A program made the translations under genes and the position numbers. From NCBI GenBank assembly GCA_025938055.1, contig JAICQC010000327.1, positions 1 through 5,407 of the forward strand: 5,407 nucleotides of DNA, in the 5' to 3' direction. The stretch is from Anaerolineales bacterium (GTDB lineage Bacteria > Chloroflexota > Anaerolineae > Anaerolineales > Villigracilaceae). Shown here piece by piece: positions 1 to 5,239 of the stretch (positions are counted from its first letter, which is position 1; every line of letters begins with the position of its first letter). The notes under the pieces were generated by a model. That model did not search any database. It saw only the letters and a list, made by a program, of their open reading frames with translations, and was not told the origin of the DNA.

Positions 1-28
1 ATTAACTGCCTGGTTTTTGGAATTGTGC

Positions 29-34
29 TACACT
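29..34 (+). promoter_or_regulatory. Possible extended -10 promoter element upstream of the FAH gene
   Basis: TACACT is preceded by TG at 26-27, giving the extended -10 form TGnTACACT. It matches the TATAAT consensus at four of six positions. No convincing -35 box lies at the right distance, which an extended -10 can tolerate. The upstream gene is outside the window, so this may be unused sequence between co-transcribed genes. This is a weak inference. Confidence 0.25.
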
Positions 35-68
35 TTTCCCTTAAACCTTCAACTTTTGAACCTTAAAC
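33..68 (+). repeat. Degenerate 7-bp tandem repeat (CTTAAAC type)
   Basis: The leader of the FAH gene is built of near-heptad units: CTTAAAC at 40-46, CTTCAAC at 47-53, an 8-bp variant TTTTGAAC at 54-61, and CTTAAAC again at 62-68. A more diverged unit, CTTTTCC, is at 33-39. The array ends just before the ribosome binding site (GGAGG at 76-80). A small inverted repeat, TTCAA/TTGAA at 48-52 and 56-60, falls inside it. Function is unknown. It resembles low-complexity intergenic repeats rather than an operator. Confidence 0.5.
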
Positions 69-84
69 CATTTCTGGAGGGATC

Positions 85-849
85 ATGCGTATTGTCCGTT
101 ATGAAGCGGGGGAAGGTAAGAAACCCAAATATGGCTGGCTGCTGGGCGACAAGGTTGGCGAGATCGGCGGGAACGTCTTCGGGCGCTACCGCCGCAAGGA
201 AGCCGATACACCCCTCTCGGAAGTGAGGCTGATTGCTCCCAGCGAGCCGAGCAAGATCATCTGTGTGGGACGCAATTATGTGGAGCATGCCCGGGAACTG
301 GGCAACGAAGTGCCACAGGTGCCCCTCATCTTTTTGAAGCCATCCTCTTCGATCATTTCGGATGGCGAGACAATCGTCCTGCCGCCGCAATCTACACAGG
401 TGGAACACGAGGGCGAGCTGGTCGTTGTCATTGGGAAACGCGGGCGCAGCATCACGACTGAGAACGCAAAGAAGCATATCCTGGGTTATACCATCGGCAA
501 CGATGTGACTGCTCGTGACCTGCAAAACACCGACAACCAGTGGACGCGCGCCAAGGGCTTCGACACCTTCTGCCCGTTCGGTCCATGGATCGATACCGAC
601 TTCGACCCCGCGGATGCCGTCCTGACCTGCCGCGTCAACGGGCAGATGCGCCAGATGGCGTCCACGCGCGACATCGTCTTTAACGTCCCGACCCTGATCG
701 CCTACATCTCCTCGGTGATGACGCTCGAACCGGGCGACCTGATCTTTACCGGCACGCCCGCCGGGGTCGGTGAATTAAGGCACGGAGACGAAGTAGTTGT
801 CGAAATCGAAGGATTGGGAGTCTTGAAAAACCCCGTCCGCAAGCAGTGA
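85..849 (+). CDS. Fumarylacetoacetate hydrolase (FAH) family protein
   Basis: A 254-residue cytoplasmic enzyme of the FAH superfamily. Members hydrolyse, decarboxylate or isomerise acylpyruvates and related 2-oxo acids with a bound divalent metal. The family core is complete: GRNYVEHA (62-69), FLKPSSS (83-89), the metal-binding VEHEGEL segment with Glu109 and Glu111, GNDVTARD (138-145) with the third ligand Asp140, RAKGFD (155-160) with Lys157, and the C-terminal TGTPAGVG (222-229). Residues 1-50 resemble the usual short N-terminal lobe, and the length is normal for bacterial single-domain members. The start is well supported by GGAGG at 76-80, four bases from the ATG. The esterase gene begins 25 bases after the stop, so the two may share a transcript. 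Sequence alone does not separate acylpyruvase, oxaloacetate decarboxylase or HpaG-like isomerase activity, so no symbol is given. Confidence 0.93.
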   Translation: MRIVRYEAGEGKKPKYGWLLGDKVGEIGGNVFGRYRRKEADTPLSEVRLIAPSEPSKIICVGRNYVEHARELGNEVPQVPLIFLKPSSSIISDGETIVLPPQSTQVEHEGELVVVIGKRGRSITTENAKKHILGYTIGNDVTARDLQNTDNQWTRAKGFDTFCPFGPWIDTDFDPADAVLTCRVNGQMRQMASTRDIVFNVPTLIAYISSVMTLEPGDLIFTGTPAGVGELRHGDEVVVEIEGLGVLKNPVRKQ

Positions 850-874
850 CCTGATTAAAACCTTTCATAAAGAG

Positions 875-1801
875 ATGAGAGTATTTCTGTTGACAATTGC
901 TTTCGCGTTTTCTCTGCTATCGTGTTCGTTCGAACAAAATACGCCTGAACCGACATCCCCAACGCCCCAGCCGACTGCTACGCATACACTGACCCCTTCG
1001 CCAATTCCCTTTACAAGGTACGGCGAAGTACTGACCGACATTGCCTACTGCAACACAGACGCCGCCTCCCAGCGGATGGACGTCTATTTCCCGGATGCGG
1101 GTGGACCGTGGCCCGCGCTGGTCTACGTGCACGGCGGGGCGTGGATGCGCGGGGACAAGTCGGAAGCCGCGCTGTTCGCCCGGGGGATGACCGATCAGGG
1201 GTATGTGGTCGTTTCCCTCAACTACCGCTTGTACCCGGCCGCGCGCTACCCGGCGATGATACAGGATGTCAAGTGCGCGGTCCGCTCGCTGCGGGCAAAC
1301 GCCGCGGAATACAACCTGGACCCGGTCCGCATTGGCGCCATCGGCGTGAGCGCGGGCGGACACCTGGTTGCCCTGCTGGGAACCTCGCAAGCCAGCGAGA
1401 GCATGGATGTGGGGGAGTATCTGGACCAGTCCAGCCGTGTGCAGGCAGTGGTCGCCATGGCTCCGGTCACAGACCTGACCCGAAACTTCCCGAATGCCGA
1501 TATCGAACTGATGCGGCATGTCGGCTTCGGCGAGGACAATGTGGCGGAGGCGAGCCCGGTCACGCACGTGACCGCGGATGACCCGCCCTTCCTGCTCATC
1601 CACGGCGATCGCGATGAGGTCGTGCCTCATGAGCAATCCCAGGTGCTATATGAGCGGTTGGTACAGGCAAATGTTCCCGCGCAGCTGGTGATCGTGCAGA
1701 ACGCCCGGCATTCGATGACCGCACCGGATGGGTCTGCGACGCCAACACTGGGGGAGATCAATCAGATCATCCAGGATTTTCTGGCGCAGTACTTGAAGTA
1801 G
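875..1801 (+). CDS. Lipoprotein alpha/beta hydrolase (HGG-type carboxylesterase/lipase family)
   Basis: A 308-residue exported hydrolase. Residues 1-17 form a short signal peptide ending in the lipobox-like LLSC, so Cys17 is the likely lipidation site and the enzyme would be anchored outside the membrane. A Thr/Pro-rich low-complexity linker (about 23-46) follows, then an alpha/beta hydrolase domain. HGGAW (86-90) is the oxyanion-hole motif of the hormone-sensitive-lipase/BD-FAE-like esterases. GVSAGG (157-162) is the nucleophile elbow with Ser159. HGDRDEVVP (243-251) carries the likely acid Asp247, and ARHSM (278-282) carries the likely catalytic His279, so the triad looks intact. Expected substrates are small esters such as acetylated sugars or feruloyl groups, but specificity cannot be read here. 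The ribosome binding site is poor (AAAGAG abuts the ATG), though the signal peptide begins exactly at this Met. The gene lies 25 bases after the FAH gene. Confidence 0.9.
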   Translation: MRVFLLTIAFAFSLLSCSFEQNTPEPTSPTPQPTATHTLTPSPIPFTRYGEVLTDIAYCNTDAASQRMDVYFPDAGGPWPALVYVHGGAWMRGDKSEAALFARGMTDQGYVVVSLNYRLYPAARYPAMIQDVKCAVRSLRANAAEYNLDPVRIGAIGVSAGGHLVALLGTSQASESMDVGEYLDQSSRVQAVVAMAPVTDLTRNFPNADIELMRHVGFGEDNVAEASPVTHVTADDPPFLLIHGDRDEVVPHEQSQVLYERLVQANVPAQLVIVQNARHSMTAPDGSATPTLGEINQIIQDFLAQYLK

Positions 1802-1855
1802 GAACGGGCTGCCAGCGCTTACAGGGTGCCGCACAATGTACAAAACTTGTTAATG

Positions 1856-1894
1856 AGACTAGCGGTACGAGCAGGCAGGGACTAGTCTTAAGAC
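1856..1894 (+). repeat. Inverted repeats downstream of the esterase gene
   Basis: AGACTAG at 1856-1862 is perfectly inverted as CTAGTCT at 1882-1888, with a 19-nt loop. It overlaps a perfect 10-bp palindrome, GTCTTAAGAC, at 1885-1894. It lies between the esterase stop and the MarR promoter. It could be a weak terminator, but no T-run follows, so the role is open. Confidence 0.35.
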
Positions 1895-1907
1895 CAGGGA
1901 AAATGGA

Positions 1908-1936
1908 TTGACAGTTCCGCTTTTAAAAGATAATAT
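1908..1936 (+). promoter_or_regulatory. Strong sigma-70-type promoter of the marR-nmrA operon
   Basis: A perfect -35 hexamer TTGACA (1908-1913) is followed, after exactly 17 bases, by TAATAT (1931-1936), which matches TATAAT at four of six positions. Transcription would start near 1943, about 30 bases before the MarR start codon. The alternative -10 GATAAT at 1929-1934 has five matches but only a 15-base spacer. The -10 box overlaps the left edge of the palindrome at 1932-1953, the usual arrangement for negative autoregulation. Confidence 0.7.
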
Positions 1937-1953
1937 TTCGATATCGAACTATT
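1932..1953. promoter_or_regulatory. Putative MarR operator 1 (22-bp near-perfect palindrome)
   Basis: The core TTCGATATCGAA (1937-1948) is a perfect 12-bp palindrome. Four further pairs, AATA at 1932-1935 and TATT at 1950-1953, extend it, with one mismatched pair (1936/1949) between. The overall size and two-fold symmetry suit a MarR dimer. It overlaps the -10 box and the predicted transcription start. Assigning it to the adjacent MarR protein is inference from position and symmetry. Confidence 0.65.
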
Positions 1954-1963
1954 TGACGTCAAA
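1952..1963. promoter_or_regulatory. Putative operator 2 (12-bp perfect palindrome)
   Basis: TTTGACGTCAAA is a perfect 12-bp palindrome that starts where the larger palindrome ends. It runs up to the ribosome binding site (AGAGG at 1964-1968). It may be a second binding site for the same regulator or for another dimeric factor, or it may form a small RNA hairpin near the start codon. Confidence 0.45.
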
Positions 1964-1974
1964 AGAGGTTTGAT

Positions 1975-2454
1975 ATGCCCACCCATTTTACTGGTTCCCG
2001 CGCAGAGATGCGTGCTCTGAATACATTCATCAAACTTACCCGCTGTACCAATTCACTATTCTCGCGGCTGGCTGAACGGAACACCATCGGCGATCTAACG
2101 TTTTCCCAGTTTGCCGTATTGGAAGCCCTCTACCATCTCGGTCCAATGACGCAGGGTGAGGTCAGCCAGAAGGTGTTGAAAAGCGGCAGCAACATGACCA
2201 CCGTGATCGATAACCTTGAACGAGGTGGTTTTGTTCGCAGAGAGCGTGACGTGAAGGACCGAAGAGTGATCCATGTCCATTTGACGGACGCGGGTTTGAG
2301 CAAGATTGAGGCGGTGCTTCCAGGTCATATCGCGGCTCTGGTCGAGGAGTTCAGTGTCCTGACTGCCAGTGAACAGGAGACCCTCGGGGCTCTGTGCAAA
2401 AAGCTGGGCATCGGGAATTCACGAGATCGTACAAAAACAAAACGTACAAGTTGA
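1975..2454 (+). CDS. MarR-family transcriptional regulator
   Basis: A 159-residue winged-helix repressor of normal MarR length. Helix 1 (about 10-35) would form part of the dimer interface. The DNA-binding domain runs from about 40 to 107: LTFSQFAVLEAL (41-52), the helix-turn-helix region GPMTQGEVSQKVLKSGSN (56-73) leading into the recognition helix with TTVIDNLERGGFV (75-87), and the wing RRERDVKDRRVIHVHLT (88-104) with the family's D-x-R-R. The C-terminal helices complete the dimer interface, and the tail is basic. Cys24 and Cys141 are the only cysteines. Cys24 is N-terminal, where some MarR proteins (OhrR, MhqR-like) sense oxidants or quinones, but this is only suggestive. AGAGG at 1964-1968 supports the start. 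A promoter with two palindromes lies directly upstream, and the NmrA-like gene follows after 12 bases, indicating an autoregulated two-gene operon. Confidence 0.93.
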   Translation: MPTHFTGSRAEMRALNTFIKLTRCTNSLFSRLAERNTIGDLTFSQFAVLEALYHLGPMTQGEVSQKVLKSGSNMTTVIDNLERGGFVRRERDVKDRRVIHVHLTDAGLSKIEAVLPGHIAALVEEFSVLTASEQETLGALCKKLGIGNSRDRTKTKRTS

Positions 2455-2466
2455 AAGGAAAAAGAT

Positions 2467-3366
2467 ATGAACGGCAAAACGATTGCTGTCACTGGTGCCA
2501 CCGGTCAACAGGGCGGCGCAGTGGCAAGAAAACTTTTAGCGGATGGTTGGAAGGTGCGCGCGCTCACACGTGACTTTCACAAGCCTGCCGCGCAGGAACT
2601 GGCTTCGCTTGGCGCGGAACTGGCAGTAGGCGATATGGATAACCGCGCCCAGTTGGATGAAGCTTTCAAGGGGGTATACGGGGTCTTTAGCGTCCAAAAT
2701 TTCTGGCTGCCGAATGTCGGTTTCGAAGGCGAGGTCCGGCAGGGAAAGAACGTGGCTGATGCCGCCAAAGATGCAGGTGTTCAGCACTTGGTGTATTCCT
2801 CTGTGGGTGCGGCGCATCGCGGTATGGGGCAGAAGCACTTCGAGAGCAAATGGATCATCGAGCAGCACGTCCATTCGCTTGAGCTGCCGTACACAGTTCT
2901 GCGCCCGGCAGCCTTTTTTGAGAACTTCAACTGGGAGCGCGCCTCTGTCCTCAACGGTACCTTCAATGCAATAGGGCTGCGACCCGAGAAGGAACGTCAG
3001 TTGATCGCTGTGGAGGATATCGCCGTCTTTGTGGCGCTTGCCTTTGCAAACCCTGATGAATATGTAGGCAAAACCATCGAGTTGGCTGGCGATGCCCTGA
3101 CCGAATCTCAGATCGCAGAAACGTTCGCCCAAGTGATCGGGAGGCCCGTAAAACTCACTCTGCCATCGGGAGGCGGAGATCGCCGTTCGGATGAAGAGAT
3201 GGAGGCCATGTTCAACTTCTTCAACGGCGAAGCCTATGATGCAGATATCTCTGCGTTGCGCAAGATTCACCCGGGCTTGCTCACGCTCGAGCAGTACCTT
3301 CGCAAGAACGGTTGGGAGAATGCAGAGCCGATTCCGATGCCTGAAAATAGTGGGTGGGGAAGATAA
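2467..3366 (+). CDS. NmrA-like NAD(P)-binding Rossmann-fold protein
   Basis: A 299-residue atypical short-chain dehydrogenase of the NmrA/HSCARG group. Members act either as NADP-sensing proteins or as NAD(P)H-dependent reductases, for example of quinones. The N-terminus carries VTGATGQQGGAVA (8-20), the glycine-rich dinucleotide motif at Gly10, Gly13 and Gly16. Arg35 in RALTRD, after the second strand, favours NADP(H). GDMDN (55-59) matches the adenine-contacting turn, and VYSSVGA (109-115) is the strand-4/5 segment. HFESKWIIE (124-132) carries Lys128 where classical SDRs have YxxxK, and the Tyr is replaced as is common in this group. LRPAAFFENF (145-154) is the usual NmrA signature, and a C-terminal substrate-lobe helix set follows. 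Length is typical. AAAGGA at 2454-2459 overlaps the marR stop and gives a good start. Co-transcription with marR suggests control by that regulator; a role in electrophile or redox stress is inference. Confidence 0.9.
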   Translation: MNGKTIAVTGATGQQGGAVARKLLADGWKVRALTRDFHKPAAQELASLGAELAVGDMDNRAQLDEAFKGVYGVFSVQNFWLPNVGFEGEVRQGKNVADAAKDAGVQHLVYSSVGAAHRGMGQKHFESKWIIEQHVHSLELPYTVLRPAAFFENFNWERASVLNGTFNAIGLRPEKERQLIAVEDIAVFVALAFANPDEYVGKTIELAGDALTESQIAETFAQVIGRPVKLTLPSGGGDRRSDEEMEAMFNFFNGEAYDADISALRKIHPGLLTLEQYLRKNGWENAEPIPMPENSGWGR

Positions 3367-3396
3367 AGTAGCATAAATAGTCTCATAAAAGTATGG

Positions 3397-3430
3397 CGGA
3401 CAAAGTACGTCACCTGACATATTTTGTCCG
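3397..3430 (+). terminator. 34-bp imperfect hairpin downstream of the nmrA-like gene, possible terminator
   Basis: CGGACAAA at 3397-3404 is inverted as TTTGTCCG at 3423-3430. Pairing continues inward (TA with TA, GTCA with TGAC) to give 16-position arms around a CC centre, interrupted by one G·T and one C·A pair. It begins about 30 bases after the stop codon, where a terminator would sit. Only a scattered T-rich stretch follows, so it is not a textbook Rho-independent terminator. It could instead be a protein-binding palindrome or a small repeat. Confidence 0.45.
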
Positions 3431-3460
3431 TCGTTTGTGTTGGTAGTCTAATGCTCCCGC

Positions 3461-3491
3461 TTTAGAAAAGGCAGGTAAAATTATATATAAT
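3461..3491 (+). promoter_or_regulatory. Candidate promoter upstream of the cupin gene
   Basis: A perfect TATAAT occurs at 3486-3491 within an AT-rich stretch. The best -35 candidate is TTTAGA at 3461-3466, four of six matches with a 19-base spacer, so the -35 is weak. Transcription would begin near 3498, meaning the whole palindromic repeat (3503-3620) would form a roughly 140-nt structured leader of the cupin mRNA. Confidence 0.45.
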
Positions 3492-3502
3492 TTCCACCTC
3501 GT

Positions 3503-3620
3503 GTCATTGCGAGGAGAGCATCGCTCGACGACACTTGCGCATGCACGCAGTGCAGGTGAGCAATCTCCTCTTCGGTATGATATTTCTTCGCGGCCCCGCT
3601 CCACTCGGACTCGCGGTGAC
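3503..3620. repeat. Dispersed palindromic repeat element (REP/MITE-like)
   Basis: The terminal segment GTCATTGCGAG (3503-3513) pairs with CTCGCGGTGAC (3610-3620) over all 11 positions if two G·T pairs are allowed. Inside, GAGGAGA (3511-3517) is a perfect inverted match to TCTCCTC (3564-3570). A smaller hairpin, CACTTGCG to CGCAGTG with one bulge, lies around 3533-3553. The opening GTCATTGCGAGGAG and the inner AGCAATCTCC resemble a dispersed bacterial intergenic repeat that I recall from many genomes, including Chloroflexota. That identity is from memory, not a search. No transposase and no clear target-site duplication are visible. The element ends eight bases before the cupin ribosome binding site. 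Confidence 0.65.
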
Positions 3621-3627
3621 GGCCACT

Positions 3628-3632
3628 CGGAG
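3628..3632 (+). promoter_or_regulatory. Ribosome binding site that fixes the cupin start
   Basis: CGGAG lies seven bases before the ATG at 3640, directly after the palindromic repeat. The longer in-frame alternative at 3535 has no comparable site and would translate repeat sequence. Confidence 0.6.
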
Positions 3633-3639
3633 CAACGAT

Positions 3640-3969
3640 ATGCAAACCTTTGAACTCGCGCAACTTATTTCCCAAAGAGAATCAAGCAACAAACTCTATC
3701 TCGAATTCCTCACAGTCCCGGACCTGAGCATGGGACTATATGTTCTCACTGCGGGCGGGACCGATCCCCAGTCACCGCATACGGAGGACGAGGTCTATTA
3801 CGTAGTTAGTGGACGGGCGAAGATTCTGGTCGCGGAGGAGGAACGCGATGTGAAAGCCGGTTCCATTGTCTATGTCGCAAAGAACATGGCGCATCGCTTT
3901 CATTCGATTGAAGAGGAGTTAACCGTGCTGGTTTTCTTCGCGCCAGCAGAGTATTCGAGCAGACCATAG
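3640..3969 (+). CDS. Small single-domain cupin protein
   Basis: A 109-residue protein consisting of one cupin beta-barrel. Motif 1 is SPHTEDEVYYVVSG (45-58), with metal ligands His47 and Glu51; the usual first His is Ser45. Motif 2 is GSIVYVAKNMAHRF (74-87), with His85 as the expected ligand and the usual Pro and Gly replaced by Ala80 and Asn82. This resembles stand-alone cupins of unknown substrate, which may be sugar- or small-molecule-binding or simple dioxygenase-like proteins. The reading frame is open upstream to an ATG at 3535, but that extension is encoded by the palindromic repeat. The start at 3640 is preferred because CGGAG (3628-3632) lies seven bases before it and the cupin fold begins soon after. 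The stop codon lies inside a heptad repeat and hairpin. The GcvT-like gene follows after 48 bases. Confidence 0.85.
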   Translation: MQTFELAQLISQRESSNKLYLEFLTVPDLSMGLYVLTAGGTDPQSPHTEDEVYYVVSGRAKILVAEEERDVKAGSIVYVAKNMAHRFHSIEEELTVLVFFAPAEYSSRP

Positions 3970-3988
3970 ACGATTGACCGTGGACGGT
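3961..3988 (+). repeat. Four-copy 7-bp tandem repeat (NGACSRT) overlapping the cupin stop
   Basis: Four in-register heptads are visible: AGACCAT (3961-3967), AGACGAT (3968-3974), TGACCGT (3975-3981) and GGACGGT (3982-3988). The consensus is N-GAC-S-R-T. The first unit supplies the last cupin codons and part of the stop codon. It resembles degenerate heptad arrays between genes and may still be spreading or decaying. Function is unknown. Confidence 0.6.
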
Positions 3989-4009
3989 GCTACGTCACTA
4001 TGGTCTTTT
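3961..4009 (+). terminator. Hairpin with T-tract between cupin and GcvT-like genes
   Basis: AGACCATAG (3961-3969, including the cupin stop) is a perfect 9-bp inverted match to CTATGGTCT (3998-4006), and TTT follows, making TCTTTT at 4004-4009. The 28-nt loop contains nested ACCGT/ACGGT arms (3977-3981, 3984-3988). The form fits an attenuator-like or partial terminator, but the ribosome binding site of the next gene (AGGAG at 4010-4014) follows immediately. It could therefore also modulate translation of the downstream gene. Confidence 0.4.
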
Positions 4010-4017
4010 AGGAGAAT

Positions 4018-5214
4018 ATGTTTCAACTCAAAACAACTCCCTTCCACGAACGGACATCGAAACTCTGCCTACCCCAAAACTGGCGACGCTGGGCAGGATA
4101 TCTGGTTGTCGGTTCCTACGATCTGACCCTCGACCGCGAGTACTGGGCAATCCGCAACGCGGCGGCGCTGATCGATGTGACGCCGTTGATGAAGTATGTG
4201 ATCACAGGCAAGGATGCGAGCCGTTTGTTGAACCGCATCGTTACCCGTGACATGGACAAATTGAAAGTGGGGCAGGTCTATTACACGGGCTGGTGCGACG
4301 ACGAGGGCAAGATGATCGACGATGGCACGATCAGCCGCCTCGACGAGACCACGTATCGCATGACGTCCGCAGAACCGTCCCTGAGATGGCTTTCGATGAA
4401 CGCGGTTGGTCTGGATGTGGAGATCACCGAGGTCACCGACGATGTGGCGGCGCTCAGTTTCCAGGGACCTAACTCAAGAAAAATCCTGAACAAAGTCGCG
4501 GATGATCCTGTTGACGGGTTGAAGTACTTTCGCCTGATGCAGAACAAAGTGGACGGTATCCCTGTCACGATCTCGCGCACGGGCTACACGGGCGATCTGG
4601 GCTTCGAGATCTGGATGGACTCGAAAGACGCGCTCACCATCTGGGATGCGCTCATGGACGCGGGTGCGGATTATGGGATCGCTCCTGTGGGCATTCTCGC
4701 CATGGACATGGCGCGCGTCGAGGCAGGTCTCTTCATGATCGAAGTGGATTACACCTCCACGAGTCACGCCTGGATCGAGCCGCAGAAGTCATCGCCGTTC
4801 GAGCTGGGACTCGATTGGACAGTAGCACTCGATAAACAGGGTTATTTCGTCGGGCGCCGCGCGCTGGAGCGTGAAAAGCGCGAAGGTTCCGCCTGGAAGA
4901 TGATGGGCCTCGAAGTAGAATGGGAAGGAATGGAGCACTTGTTCAAGGACGTTGGCTTACCGCCACAAATTCCGGGTATGGCAGTGCGCGGCAGTCTTCC
5001 CATTATGGTTGGGAATGTTCAAGTAGGTTATTCTTCTACCTCTACTTGGTCTCCGTTGCTGAAGAAATACATTGCCCTCGCGCATTTGCAGAAGCCATAT
5101 TATGAGGTTGGAACAAAGGTGAGAATGGAAATTACGGTGGAGCATCATCGCCAGCATGCGCCGGCGAAAGTAGTCAAGTTACCATTCTATGAGCCAGAGT
5201 GGAAGAAGAAATAA
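4018..5214 (+). CDS. GcvT/aminomethyltransferase-family folate-dependent protein, non-canonical paralogue
   Basis: A 398-residue cytoplasmic protein of the glycine-cleavage T-protein/DmdA superfamily, which moves one-carbon groups to tetrahydrofolate. The family architecture is complete. The N-terminal folate-binding domain has AALIDVTPLMK (49-59) and CDDEGKMIDDGT (93-104); Asp101-Asp102 cover the catalytic Asp position. Also present are SFQGPNS (147-153), RTGYTGDLGFEIW (187-199), MARVEAGLF (231-239), SPFELGLDWTV (259-269), KQGYFVGRRAL (273-283), and a C-terminal barrel with GYSSTSTWSPLLKKYIALA (337-355) and APAKVVKLPFY (381-391). It is about 30 residues longer than typical GcvT, mostly through an N-terminal extension (1-25). 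The canonical DVSHM is DVTPL here, which points to a side branch rather than a housekeeping T-protein. AGGAG at 4010-4014 supports the start. No gcvH or gcvP is present. The substrate is not known; a demethylase or aminomethyltransferase role is inference. Confidence 0.9.
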   Translation: MFQLKTTPFHERTSKLCLPQNWRRWAGYLVVGSYDLTLDREYWAIRNAAALIDVTPLMKYVITGKDASRLLNRIVTRDMDKLKVGQVYYTGWCDDEGKMIDDGTISRLDETTYRMTSAEPSLRWLSMNAVGLDVEITEVTDDVAALSFQGPNSRKILNKVADDPVDGLKYFRLMQNKVDGIPVTISRTGYTGDLGFEIWMDSKDALTIWDALMDAGADYGIAPVGILAMDMARVEAGLFMIEVDYTSTSHAWIEPQKSSPFELGLDWTVALDKQGYFVGRRALEREKREGSAWKMMGLEVEWEGMEHLFKDVGLPPQIPGMAVRGSLPIMVGNVQVGYSSTSTWSPLLKKYIALAHLQKPYYEVGTKVRMEITVEHHRQHAPAKVVKLPFYEPEWKKK

Positions 5215-5239
5215 GAGAGTAGAGACTGGTGAATTCGCC

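Noticed and set aside
890..920. TTGACA at 890-895 inside the esterase signal-peptide coding region as an internal promoter
   Set aside because: No acceptable -10 box lies 16-18 bases downstream. The nearest, TGCTAT, is weak and 19 bases away.
917..1636. Antisense frame of 239 residues and a second + frame at 1108-1581 across the esterase gene
   Set aside because: Both are Arg/Gly/His-rich translations typical of shadow frames in GC-rich coding sequence. The esterase frame carries the intact catalytic motifs.
2536..3420. Long antisense open frame (294 residues) opposite the NmrA-like gene
   Set aside because: The translation shows no recognisable motif, while the + strand encodes a complete Rossmann-fold protein over the same bases. 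It is a shadow frame.
3503..3620. Reading the palindromic repeat as an insertion sequence
   Set aside because: It encodes no transposase, and no direct target-site duplication is visible at its edges. Its size and pairing fit a non-autonomous or REP-like repeat.
3535..3639. In-frame upstream ATG giving a 144-residue version of the cupin protein
   Set aside because: The extra 35 residues are encoded by the palindromic repeat, have no cupin features and lack a ribosome binding site. The ATG at 3640 has CGGAG at proper spacing.
3410..3692. Three overlapping small minus-strand frames (62-64 residues) in the gap before the cupin gene
   Set aside because: They run through the palindromic repeat and AT-rich promoter region, have no clear start signals and show no motif.
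3406..3998. Shared 8-mer TACGTCAC at 3406-3413 and 3991-3998, inside the two hairpins that flank the cupin gene
   Set aside because: A single 8-mer match is too short to claim a shared regulatory site, and the surrounding bases differ.
3987..4250. 87-residue + frame overlapping the start of the GcvT-like gene
   Set aside because: It has no recognisable motif, and the alternative frame is clearly GcvT family with its own AGGAG site.
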